Source: Daldinia sp. FL1419 (taxonomy: Eukaryota > Ascomycota > Sordariomycetes > Xylariales > Hypoxylaceae). Taken from it: DNA of 64,000 nt. The DNA lies in NCBI GenBank assembly GCA_025201765.1, contig MU623350.1, positions 124,001-188,000 on the forward strand. Direction: 5' to 3'. Position 1 is the first letter of the stretch, and every line of letters begins with the position of its first letter. A program made the translations under genes and the position numbers. Of the stretch, positions 23,746-35,448 are shown piece after piece. Under the pieces are notes generated by a model, which had not been told where the DNA came from, searched no databases, and saw only the letters and a program-made list of their open reading frames with translations.

Positions 23746-26700
23746 ATGCCTTAAGTTTTCTTAAGGTTTTTTATTGTAATGAAATTGTATGGGTAATGAA
23801 AAAATGGCACCTTATTTAATATGATAACCCCATATATTAACCTTATAATTTTTAAATCTTAAATAACCTTATATATTTAATTTTTTAATTTTTATTATTT
23901 TTCCTTATTTAATTAAGATATTAAAATATTTTTTTAAATTGAAAAAACTTGGATTTTAAAGGTTTTATAAATTATTTATATTTTATTAATTAAATATATA
24001 AGCTTTTTTCTGATTGGCCAGTTATGTTAGCCTCTTTTGATTAATTAGCCTTATATTGTACCTAATTATATCCTAATTGATTAGCCTTATATTTAATTAT
24101 ATATTAAATTATATAATATAATTATATAATTGAAATTACCTTTAATTTTTATGGAACAATTTCTTTTAAATTTTTTATAAATTTTTTTTAAATATGAATA
24201 AACCTTTAAAAATTGTTTTTTATTTAATTAGCATATTATTGCCTTATGAAGCATATTATTACCTTATGAAGCACCTTTATCAGCTCCCTTAGCACTTTTA
24301 TCAGTACCTTTCATAGACATCATATAGCAAGACCCTTTTATTGTTAAATTACCTAACATAAGTTAAGAATTATAGTTTACTTAGTTGATTAACATTATAC
24401 TTATTATTGTACAGTAAGAACAATTAGTTAAAGTTTTGTTAGTTATTATAGGATGTATATTGAAAGCATTTATATCCATTATTTAAGATTTAATAGTAAT
24501 AGTTCTTACCTATATTATAAAGATAAATGTTCTTAATTAGGTACTATATTGGATAATTAATAGGAATATTAAGAGGTAAATTGAAATTATTATTTATAAA
24601 ATTATTATTTAAGATCAAATTTGCAATTAATTAATGTTTAAATTATTAGATTTTCTTTTATTTTATTTTTAAATTTTATATATATAAAAATTAATTAATA
24701 ATTAAATTATTATATTTATTATATAATAATATTTTAATATTATCTTTTTTTTTACATTTAAATCAAAAGTATTTTTCTTACCAATTTCCAACTATTATAT
24801 TTGTTAATAGTTGGGGAGTTCTTTTCAATTACATTTTCACAAATAGTTGGCACACAATCAGCCCAAGTATAAAAGAATTTAAATTTTAGAGCCTAAAAGT
24901 TACATTTAATTATAATATATAAATAATTATTATAATTATTTTTATTAAAAAGAATATAATAATTAAAAAATAGTTATATACTAATATAAATCTTAAAATC
25001 AAATAATCAGAAATATTTTTTGCAGAATTTATAAAGAACCTTATTTAAAAAGCCAAATGTCTAAACCACCAAACCTCTTATATAACAAAAATTAGTTAAA
25101 ATTTTAATTATATATTTATTAATAAGATTATTTTTATAAATATTAATATATATAATAGGTTGTTTAATTAATAATTATAAAAGAGTAATATTAAAATAAT
25201 AAGGATAATAAAGATTATTTTTCCAAAAATCATTATTAATAATTCTCTATTAGATATAGTAATTAACTGCAATACTGCCAAAGACCTTAAATTCTATAAT
25301 ATTAAATATTTAGATGTTTTAATCAATTAAGAATTACCTATTTAAACTACTTCAAAAAAACATACAAAACAATAGAAATCAAAGAGAGGACCACCAATAT
25401 AAATAACTAATTTCTAATATTTCTTTAATTTATCTATATTGTTAGTTTAATTGAATTATATTATAAGAGTACAATTAAATAAAAAAGCAATAATAAGAAA
25501 TTAATCATTTAATTTATTATTATTATTGCTATTCAAAATACTAATTAACGATATTACTAACGAAGAATTATCACTTAAAAAGCTTATATTAATTGGTTTG
25601 AATTGAGAAGATATGATGAATGATACCTAATCAAATGCAATAAAGCATTTTAGGACAAATAAATTAAAAAAATAAAAAAAATAACCCTCAGAAGGTAAAA
25701 AAAAGAAGAAGGAAGAAAACCATAGTGTTAAGTTATAATATTAAAACAAGAGATGTTATTTATGATTAGTGTAATTAAATTGTTAAAAAACGCCGCTCAA
25801 TATTCATATATAAATTCAAAGCATACACACCATATAATTGCAACCAATAAGCGCTTATTGATTTAAGCAGCAATGATTATGAATTGGAATATAAAATATT
25901 ATTAAATTTTTTTTTTTTTTAATATTTTTTTTTATCCTCTACAACACAATTTTCTTTTCTACAAACTTATATTCCACCTAATCAAACCAAAACAATTCAT
26001 ACAATATATATTTAATACCAATACCATTATTAATCATTGATTAGCGTTAAGTTAGTTAAATCAGAAATATGGCCAATTCATTAACTCCAGGAACCCTTAT
26101 TAAAAATAACAAAATAATTAAATCATTATAAACCCTTATAAATACCATTTATCCAATTAAATATAACAAATTAACTAAATACAAGAACCTATCTCTTTAA
26201 TTAAATATAACAACCAAAAAAATTAAAGGCCTTACGCTTAAATTTAATTAATTAATTAAAAATATAACAATATCATTAAAAATTAATATAAACCATTAAC
26301 ACAATAACTTATTATTAATACTAATACAAACTTTACAATTATACATTAAAAAGCAACAACTAAATAATTTACATATCATAATTTTTAAAGAATTTACAAC
26401 ACATAATACACCTAATCAAAAAATCTTTTACAAAAAAGAATTAACTTAAACTTTAAATCACAATTCCAAAAAAAATTTTAATTTAATTACTATTAAAACT
26501 ATATAATAAAAAACCTAAATTTTATTCTTATTAATACATATAAACCTATTTAATCCATCACATATACAACCAACAAAAATACACAATCACAATCATTTCC
26601 TTCTTATAATTTATACATTTAAAAAACACCATTTATAAATAATTAATTTAATTCGTACCCAATTAAATTAATAAACCAATTATATCAAAAAATAAATAAT

Positions 26701-28942
26701 TATAATATTTTAAAAATTAAAAAAGTTAATTCCTAGAGAATTATATATAATACCTTTAATTATTCAAAAAAACAATTGGATTTATAGATTTTAATATGTT
26801 TATACACTATATATAATTAAATACAAATTATAAAAATTATTATTTATAATTAAAAATAATAATTATTATAAAAAGCTTAATAATTACATAAAGTTATTAA
26901 TAAGATTAACAGTAATTCAAATGATTAAAAACCTAGTACCAATACCAACAACTATTGAGACCTCTAAGACAATACCCCGAGATAAGACCCCTAAAACTAA
27001 CAAAGCTATTCATTTATCTAAAAGTAAACCAATTAAGATATACAATATAAAAATAAATAATAAACATATATTAGAACCTATTTTGAGCAATATTCCAAAA
27101 AATCTATAATTAAATAATTATATAATTTATGGACTGTGGCAAATTGTTTATTTTGAAAAAAAAGGATTTAATTTATATATATAATTTAAAGAAATGTTAA
27201 CAAAATTAATAATTAAATTATAATTAAACATATTTTTAGAATGGCTAGGATGGAACAAGTTTAAAAGAACTTTTAACCATATATAACTAGATAATAACCA
27301 ATCAACTCAATAAGCAAATAAATAAGATTAGAGAGTGTTAAATAAAGATAAGAAATATTTGAAGGTTGAAGAGCAAAAGCATAACGATTAAGAGATTTAA
27401 AGAATTAAGATTTTTTTTTTAACTTATATAAAATTTAATCAATTTCTTTAAAATACTTTCTAATTTATTTTATTAAAATTAATTTATTGATAAGTAATAT
27501 CATTAACTCTAAAAAACTTTAAATTAGAATAATATAATTACATAATTAAAATTACTTTTATAGAATTAATTTTTTTAAAATCTCTATAAACTTTTTTAAA
27601 GATAAATAAACCTTTAAAAATTATTTTCTTATTTAATTAGTTCAAATTCTTAAATATAAAATTATTAATTTTTCTATAAAGTTTTATATAATAAAAATGT
27701 AAGGCATATCCTACAAAAATTATTAAAACTCTTATTCAATAATAATAATTCTATAATTAATTTAAATTAATTAATTAAAAAAAGATAAATTTAATTATAA
27801 ATTTTTAATATTTTATTAAAACCTTATTAATTATTTATATTAAACAAAAATTTTATAATAAACCAAAGATTATATAAATTTAAAAATATAAAATAATTAT
27901 ATTTTAAAAAAGGAAATAAAATGATCAGGTATAAAAATTATTATATATAATTATTTACCAATAGTAACACATTATAAGAAAATATATTTAAAAAAGGAAT
28001 TAAAATTATATATTATTATATAAAAACTTTATTAAAATAATTCTTAAAGGACCATAATGAACTTCAACTGATTAGATAAGAAAGACAACTCTTGAGGGCT
28101 TATTTATATCCAAAAGAACTATGGAGATCTAAAGGGTTTAGTTCTAAGGAAACTAATAGGGTTTTTGTAGGGTAGTATTTATTATTTAATTATATTATTC
28201 TAATTTATTATTTATATATAATCTTTAATTTATTATAAGGTAATTAAAATATTGGGTATATCTTATAGGAATTATTAAAGTTCTTATTTAATATTATTTT
28301 AATTTAATATAATAAAATATTATATTTATTATAAAAGTAATAAAATAATAAAATAATAATATATTGAATAGGAGCTTTAATAGCTCCTGTAGGATATACT
28401 TTGTATTTTAATTAACCTATAGTAAGCCAGAGGTTATATAAATTAGAAGATATAAGGTGATTATATCCTAAAGAGGAGAATAAGTTAATCGGATAGAAAA
28501 ACAGATATATATAACTGCTTACCAATGGTAATACATTTTAGGAAGATATTTTTAAAAAAGAGATTAAAATTATATATTTTTATACGAAGATTTTATAAAG
28601 AAACTAAACTATAAAACCTTTAGAACTTTTGCTGATTAGATAAGAAAAACAATTCTTAAAGGCTTATTTATATTTAAAAAAACTATAAAAACCTAGAAAG
28701 ATTAGTTTTAAAAAGGTTAATAAAATTTTTATAAAGTAATATTTATTATTTAATTGCTTTATATTAATTTAATATCTATTATTTAATTATATTACCCTAA
28801 TTTAATATAATATTTATTAATTATTTTATTAATTTTTTATAATAATTTCCAAAAAGTTTTAATATAATAATATAACTTTATTTTAATAAAAGATCTTATT
28901 TGAAAATTTAAGGATTATGTTAACCCTTGGGGTGACCTCTAA
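23746..28942 (+). mobile_element. Decayed dispersed repeat, copy C (longest)
   Basis: Same orientation as copy A, with the same start (TATGCCTTAAGTTTTCTTAAGG) and end (GGGGTGACCTCTA). It is longer than A because of a different stretch at about 24,230-24,600, containing a direct repeat of GCATATTATTRCCTTATGAA, and a second copy of the satellite-like unit at about 28,250-28,740. The phrase AATAGCTCCTGTAGGATAT near 28,378 is nearly identical to the undecayed array units at 32.7-33.1 kb. It is generally less mutated than A or B. Confidence 0.7.
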
Positions 28943-30162
28943 TATTAAATTAATAACCTTATAAAAAATCAATAATTTATACTAAAATAATAAAGATTTT
29001 CAAACTTACCAATCACCCAAAGCTATAATTTATAAATCCTTGTAACGTTACAAAAATATAATATTGTAATTCTTATTTTATTTTTCTTTATATTTGCTTA
29101 TAATGTTATGGTTAATGTATAATTAAGGACCATTTTTCAAAAAAGAACTATTTCGTTAATATTATATATATCCTCTAAAATATATAAATCAATAATTAAT
29201 CATATTTCAACCATATAAAACTCAGCTACTAATTAATCCATTAATTTATTTTCCCTATATTAAATATATAAATATATATTATATTGATTTTTAAATACAA
29301 ATAATTAACCATTTAACCATATTGGGGCTAAACAACCCACATAAAAAATACTATTATTAAATTTTTCAAATAATTAACATACCACCACCTTAAACATTTT
29401 ACTAATAATTATAATACATTATATTTATAAGTGTTATTATTATTTAAAAAAAATGTTTTCAAAATTTAGAAAATTGGTTTTTATAAGACACTTAACACCC
29501 TCCAAATTTTTCAAATTAATATGATTTAAATAGGCATATTTATTTAAAAAAATTGTATATATTGTCAAAACTAAAAAATGGCACTTATATTCATATTCAA
29601 CCTATTTTTAATACTTTTATTATTGTTACTCAAAATATTAAATTCATATATTACAAATTATTTTTTGTTATTTTTCAGTAATTATAAACCAACATTAAAA
29701 ATTTATGGGTATTATATTAAAAAATAACAAATTCTTTATTTTTTAAGTTATTTAATAAAAATATTAAATTAAAAATACTATATTTATAAATAAATATCAA
29801 TTTACCATATAAATTTAAAAACCTACTTAATTAAAACTATTTTATATTTTAATTAATAAAATATTAAAATTTATATAATTTTTTGTATCATAAGTTTTAT
29901 ATTAATTTAATTAAATTAATTTATTTAATCCAACCACTTAAAATTCTTTAAAATTCTTTAAAATTCAACCTAATCACCTAAAAATTTTAAAATACCCCTT
30001 ATTACATATAACAAATTAAATAATAACTAATCATCAAAATTAATAAATTTTATTATACAAAAAAATTCATTATTTTATATATAAAAATCCAAAAATTGCA
30101 AAATTAATTTACTAATGCAAGGATTTGTTATAAAGTAGATTTATTATAACAGGATTTTACTG
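28943..30162. mobile_element. Right part of the split Tc1/mariner-pogo-like transposon
   Basis: A+T-rich, no open frame. Ends in ATTATAACAGGATTTTACTG followed by TA (30,163-30,164). See the left part at 12,133. The base composition returns to normal immediately to the right. Confidence 0.55.
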
Positions 30163-30600
30163 TAATACCAGACCTACATCTCCAAACGAAGACGAAGGTG
30201 TTCGTCAGCACAATTACATAATCGTTATCCATGTGCTTCGTATCTATGTCTTTCTTATTTCATTAGTTGCGCCACAATCCTAATTGACCAATCAGCTCCC
30301 AGAGAAATCCCCCGCAATTTCGGACGTTTTCAGCTGCTGTACAACAGCCTCCGATCGGAAACACATGCAACCTATCTCAGAAAACCACGAATTCGGCTAT
30401 CTTTCAAATGATACCAATTATTAGTATTTTTAGGTAGGTTTCGAATTGATATATTGAATCAAAGTGGTTGAGGATTTTTTTTGTACCCCGTGCGCACGCC
30501 TGTGGCTTCCCGTGGCGTACAGCTTTTTCAATTGAACAGGAGCTTACATCAGCAAAATCCCCCTGCAAATCGTTCAACCAGGATATTGAATAGGAGCTCT
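30163..30600. other. Unmutated spacer right of the AT-rich block
   Basis: Normal base composition, no gene. Contains a GTACCCCGTGCGCACG segment near 30,483 and the first loose GAACAGGAGCT word of the array. A TC preceded by A at 30,459 is one possible 5' end for the Helitron-like element, but nothing confirms it. Confidence 0.35.
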
Positions 30601-30613
30601 AATTAGGAGCTCT

Positions 30614-30715
30614 AATTGAACAGGAACTCTAATTGAACAGGAACTCTAATTGAACAGGAACTCTAATTGAACAGGAACTCTAATTGAACAGGAACTCTAA
30701 TTGAACAGGAACTCT
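30614..30715. repeat. Six tandem copies of a 17-base unit
   Basis: Six exact copies of AATTGAACAGGAACTCT, preceded by a 13-base shortened copy AATTAGGAGCTCT at 30,601. The word is the opening phrase of each larger array unit that follows, so the minisatellite looks like local slippage of the array's own unit boundary. Confidence 0.95.
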
Positions 30716-33440
30716 AATAGCTACCTAGATGCAAAGTGATTATATCCTGAAGAAGGTATTCAAGTGATCAAATAAACCGCTAATAGAAGTAACTGCTGGC
30801 AATGATAGCTGGCGCTCAAGAGATAGAATAAACAATATATTCAATAAGAGAAAGAAGTCATAAACTATCGTAAGAAGCTATATGAAAGGTGATGCTTAAA
30901 GAGCTTGACCTGATCAGACAAGAAAACAACTCTTGAGGGCCTATATATTGAACAGGAGCTCTAATAGCTCTTATAGGATATGTCCTGCACTTCAGTTAAC
31001 CCATAATAAATCAAAATGTATAAATGAGATAAAAGATGCAAGGTAATTATATCTTGAAGAAGGTATTAAAGTGATCAAATAAATGAACTAATAGAGGTGA
31101 CTGCTGGCAATGGTAGCGCGCGTTCAAGAGGCTATATTCAACAAGAGGCAAAAAAAGGGTATATTATTGTATGAAGCTCTATGAGAAAAGCTCATGATTC
31201 TATGCTTTATAACTACACCTGATCAGACAAGAAAACAACTCTTGAAGGCCTATTTATGTTCCAAACAGCCTGTGGAGACCTTAGAGGGGTTGGTTCCATG
31301 GAGGCTAATATGGTCTTGCAGTATAGTTCCAGTGAACAGGAGCTCTAATAGCTACCTAGATGCAAGGTGATTATATCCTGAAGAAGGTGTTAAAGTGATC
31401 AGATAAATTGTTAATAAATAGAGGTGATTGCTGGCGCCTAAGAGATAGAATAGACGATATATTCAATAAGAGAGAGAAGTTATAAACTATCGTAAGAAGA
31501 TATATGAAAGGTGATGTTTAAAGAGCTTAACCTGATCAGATAAGAATCATCGACTGAGGGCCTATATATTGAACATGAGCTCTAATAGCTCTTGGAGGAT
31601 ATGCCCTGCACTTCAGCTACCCCATAACAAACTATATCCTGATGATGGTAGGTATTAAAGTGATCAAATAAAAGGCTAATAAGGGTGACTGATTGCAATG
31701 GTAGCGCGCGTTCAAGAGGCTATATTCAACAAGAGGACTAAAAGCATATATATTTATATGAAGCTCTATGAAAGTGACTCTTAAAGAACTATGATGAACT
31801 TGAGCTGATCAGACAAGAAAAACTTCTCTTGAGGGCTTATTTATGTCCAAAAAGCCTATGGAGACCTTGGAAGGGTTTTTCCCATAAAGGCTAATAAGGT
31901 ATTATAAGGTAGCTTCAGTTATGTAATTAGATTACCCTGGTTCATTATAATAGAGAATTTCATTTGATTAAACAAGAATAAGCTCTTAAGGGCTTATATA
32001 TTAAACAGGAGCTCTAATTGAGCAGGAGCTCTAATTGAACAGGAGCTCTAATAGCTATCTAGATGCAAGGCAATTATACCCTGAGGAAGGTATTCAAGTG
32101 ATCAAATAATAAGCTGATTAATAAAGGTAATTATTGGCGCTCAAGAGATAGAATGGATGATATATTCAACTGGAGACATGGTCATAAACTATCGTAAGAA
32201 GCTATAAGAAAAGCTGAATAAATTGATGCTTAAGAACTTGACCTGATCAGGTAAGAATCAGCTCTTGGGGGCTTATATATTGGGCAGGAGCTCCAATTGA
32301 GGGTTAATACCATTGAACAGAAGCTCTAATAAGGTGACTATATCCTGAAGAAGGTATTCAAGTGACCAAGTAAAAGGCTGATTAATAGAGGTGATTACTG
32401 GCGCTTAAGAGATAAAATAGATGATATATTCAACTGGAGACATGGTCATAAACTATTGTAAGAAGCTATAAGAAAAGCTGAATAAATTGATGTTGAAGAG
32501 CTTAACCTGATCAGGCATGAATCAGCTCTTGAGTGCCTATTTACGTCCAAAAAAGCCTGTGGAGACCCTAGAAGAGTTTGCTCTATGGAGGCTAATAGGG
32601 TTTTGCAAGGTAGCTTCAGTTACGTAATTATATTACCCCGGTTCATTATGATAGAGTATTTGATCTGATCAGACAAGAATCACCTCTTCAGGGCTTATAT
32701 ATTGAACAGGAGCTCTAATTCAGGGTTGATATTAGCTCCTGCAGGATATGCCCTACACTTCAACTACCCCATAACAAACCAGATGTTGTATGAAATAGAG
32801 GATATAAGGTGACTATATCTTAAGGACGGTATTAAAGTGATTAAATAAAAAGCTAATAGGGGTGATTGATGATAATGGTAGTACGCGTTCAAGAGGCTAT
32901 ATTCAACAAGAGGATTGAAAGCGTATATATTCGTATGAAGCTCTATAAAAGTGACTCTTAAAGAGCTATGATGAGCTTGGCCTGATCAGATAAGAATCAA
33001 CTCTTAGGGGCTTATATAATAAACAGGAGCTCTAATTTAGGGTTAATGTTATTGAACAGGAGCTGTAATCGCTCCTGCAGGAGGTGCCCTAGACTTCAAC
33101 TAACCCATAATAAACCAGAGGTTATATGAGATAGAGGATGTAAGTTGACTATATCCTGAAGAGGGTATTAAAACGATCAGATAGAAAAACCATTAGAGGT
33201 GACTGCTTGCCAATGGTAGCGCGTACTATGAGGTCATATTAAATAAGAAGACTGAAAGCATATATATATTTGTACGAAGCTCTATAAAAGTGATCCTTAA
33301 AGAACTATAATGAGCTCAAGCTGATCAGACAAGAAAGACAACTCTCGAAGGCCTATTTATATCCAAAAGAGCTGTGGAGACCTGGGAGGTCTGGCTTTAA
33401 GGAGGCTAATAGGGTCTCTGCAGAGTAGCATCTATTATAT
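30700..33440. repeat. Satellite-like tandem array of about eight 250-400 bp units
   Basis: Each unit opens near GAACAGGAGCTCTAAT. New units start around 30,700, 30,950, 31,335, 31,570, 32,038, 32,310, 32,705 and 33,050. A short type carries CTGGCGCTCAAGAGATAGAA. A long type carries GGTAGCGCGCGTTCAAGAGG and a tail of the form GCCTRTGGAGACCT..GGCTAATAGGGT. Both types contain TGATCAGACAAGAAAACAAC and CTCTTGAGGGC. Units carry the inverted repeat GGAGCT-CTAAT-AGCTCC. The array is not RIP-decayed, unlike related units in copies A-C. No open frame spans it. Confidence 0.85.
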
Positions 33441-33500
33441 AAATACACTATATCAGTTTAATATATTTATAGAACGAGATTAATTTGTCCTGAAAGGCTA

Positions 33501-33534
33501 ACTGGTCGCGAAGCGACCAGTCCAAAAAAACTAG
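33501..33534 (+). mobile_element. Helitron-like 3' terminus
   Basis: ACTGGTCGC-GAA-GCGACCAGT forms a 9-bp perfect hairpin with a 3-base loop, followed by a 9-base spacer and CTAG, then T. A short GC-rich hairpin about ten bases before CTRR|T is the classic Helitron 3' end. If real, the tandem array is the body of a non-autonomous Helitron of about 3 kb. The 5' end is not settled. Confidence 0.45.
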
Positions 33535-34010
33535 TATATATTAATTGACCCTGTAAATGTACGTACATATTTACCTTACGCGTTAGATCTCGGGAACTTG
33601 TCATGTTTGTAAGATGCCCCACGTGCGTCAAGATAGATATTTCCCTTTTTACGCGTTCCTAGCTTTAGGTACTTGGGTAATTACATTAGTTATTTCAAGA
33701 TTCTAGGTGCATAGGTATGTACCTACCTACCTAGGTTTCAGAGCAGAAAATAGAGGTACTTGGTACAAATTTCGCGGGGTAACTGCCCCCCCCGCATCTC
33801 GAGCTTTTATAGAAAATATCATTACGTTCAATGTGCTTAATAAATTTGAACCTTAGCTATTTCCTCCTCCTTTATATATACCTAAGTAATAAACTACCTC
33901 CTCTCCTCTTACCCTAGGTACCTATCTACGCAAAGCTAGGTCAGATATCTCGTAGCGCATCTCATAACACATAAAACATATTCCTAATCCGATTCCGAAC
34001 TTACGCGACC
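33535..34010. promoter_or_regulatory. Promoter region of the phosphomannose isomerase gene
   Basis: Only about 0.5 kb separates the repeat array from the start codon at 34,011. It contains ACCTACCTACCTAGG at 33,721-33,735, a run of eight C at about 33,786 and a TTTATATATACC TATA-like element near 33,871. Confidence 0.35.
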
Positions 34011-35448
34011 ATGGTGCTTCCCGTTCCTCTAATAAGACTCCGGTGCGGAGTGAACTCTTACGACTGGGGTAAGATCGGATCCGAATCTGCGGCGGCCAAG
34101 TTCGCTGCCGCGACGCCTTCCGACACTTTGGACATTCAATCAGATAAGCCCTACGCCGAGGTATGTCTTCTACATTTAACCTAATCTTGTGTGATCTAAT
34201 CGCTAACGCGAGGCGCCTTGCGCATTGTACTCGTAGCTATGGATGGGCACTCATCCTTCAAACCCTTCCAAGGACTTCGAGTCCGGCCGTACCTTACTCG
34301 AGCTAGTCGAAGGAAACCAGATGCTCCTAGCCCCGTCTGTCAAGGCGAGATATGGCTCCAAACTACCCTTCCTATTCAAGGTGCTTTCCATAAACAAGGC
34401 CCTCTCCATCCAAGCCCATCCCAACAAGAAGCTCGCCGAGCAATTACATGCAAAAGACCCCAAGAACTACCCGGACGATAACCACAAGCCCGAGATGGCC
34501 ATCGCAATAACTGACTTTGAAGGCTTGTGTGGATTCCGCCCGCTTGACGAGATTGCCCACTTTCTATCTTCCGTACCAGCTTTGCGACAGCTGGTTGGAG
34601 AAGATGCCGCAAAGGCATTCATCGCTACGGTTCGAGGCCAGGAAAGCGACGCTTCTTCCGAGTCTACCACTCAAAACAAGAGAGCCCTCCAGTCCGCCTT
34701 CGCCGCTCTTATGAAGTCTTCGCAGGAAGATGTAGCGTCAGCCGCCAAGTCACTTGTCTCGGACGCCGAGAACAGGGGGAGCGAATTTGCGGATGGTGGA
34801 GTCGAATCTACGAGCGGAGCGGTCATGTCCGAGCTAGTAGTCCGACTGAATAAGCAGTTCCCCGACGATATCGGACTATTCGTCTTATTTTTCCTTAACT
34901 TCGTCAAGCTCTCTCCCGGCGAAGCCCTGTTTCTAAAAGCGGACGATATCCACGCATACGTATCGGGTGACATCATCGAGTGTATGGCGGCAAGCGACAA
35001 TGTTGTGCGAGCCGGATTTACACCCAAATTTAAGGATGTCCAGACCCTGGTTGACCTACTGACGTACAATTATGCTCCTATTGAAGAGCAGAAGATGACG
35101 CCCAAAGAGTACCCCTATGTAGTACTCAACCGCACAGCGTATAGTTCGGGCTCAGAGGCCACCCTGTATGACCCGCCGATTGAGGAGTTCAGCGTTATCA
35201 GGACGGTGCTTAATGGCGAGGGATCGAAGGCGACGTTCGACCCCATCGATGGACCAAGCATCATCATCTGCACGGAGGGCAAAGGCAAAATAACAGTTGG
35301 CCCAAAGACTGAAGAAATTAAGGAGGGATACGTTTTCTTCGTTGGTGCTACGGCGGAACTAGTTCTAGAATCTCAAGGCGAACAAGACGACTCATTTACG
35401 ACGTTCAAGGCCTTTTGCGAAGTCGAAGATCACAGTAACGGGGCATAG
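34011..35448 (+). CDS. pmi1: Mannose-6-phosphate isomerase (type I PMI)
   Basis: Exon 1 is 34,011-34,160 and exon 2 is 34,237-35,448, joined in phase 0 across GTATGT..TAG with a CGCTAACG branch site, making 453 residues. The start MVLPVPLIRLRCGVNSYDWG and the join PYAE|LWMGTHPSNPSK match the type I family. Zinc-site landmarks follow: SIQAHPNKKLA, the PMI signature DDNHKPEMAIAITDFEGLCG, and later LKADDIHAYVSGDIIECMA with SDNVVRAGFTPKF. The enzyme interconverts fructose 6-phosphate and mannose 6-phosphate in the cytosol and feeds GDP-mannose synthesis for glycosylation and cell-wall mannan. It sits beside the repeat array yet shows no RIP-like decay: all motifs are intact. Confidence 0.95.

Noticed and set aside
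26921..27109. 62-codon frame inside repeat copy C
   Set aside because: Lys/Ile/Asn/Pro-rich text is what RIP-mutated DNA yields; the equivalent place in copy A is broken.
12133..30162. Centromere or mitochondrial insertion as explanation for the AT-rich block
   Set aside because: At 18 kb, with nested elements, terminal inverted repeats and target duplications, a transposon nest explains it; no mitochondrial gene text is present. A centromere cannot be excluded by sequence alone but is not needed.
30614..33440. CRISPR-like array
   Set aside because: Units are 17 bases or 250-400 bases without unique spacers of regular size, and the host is a eukaryote.
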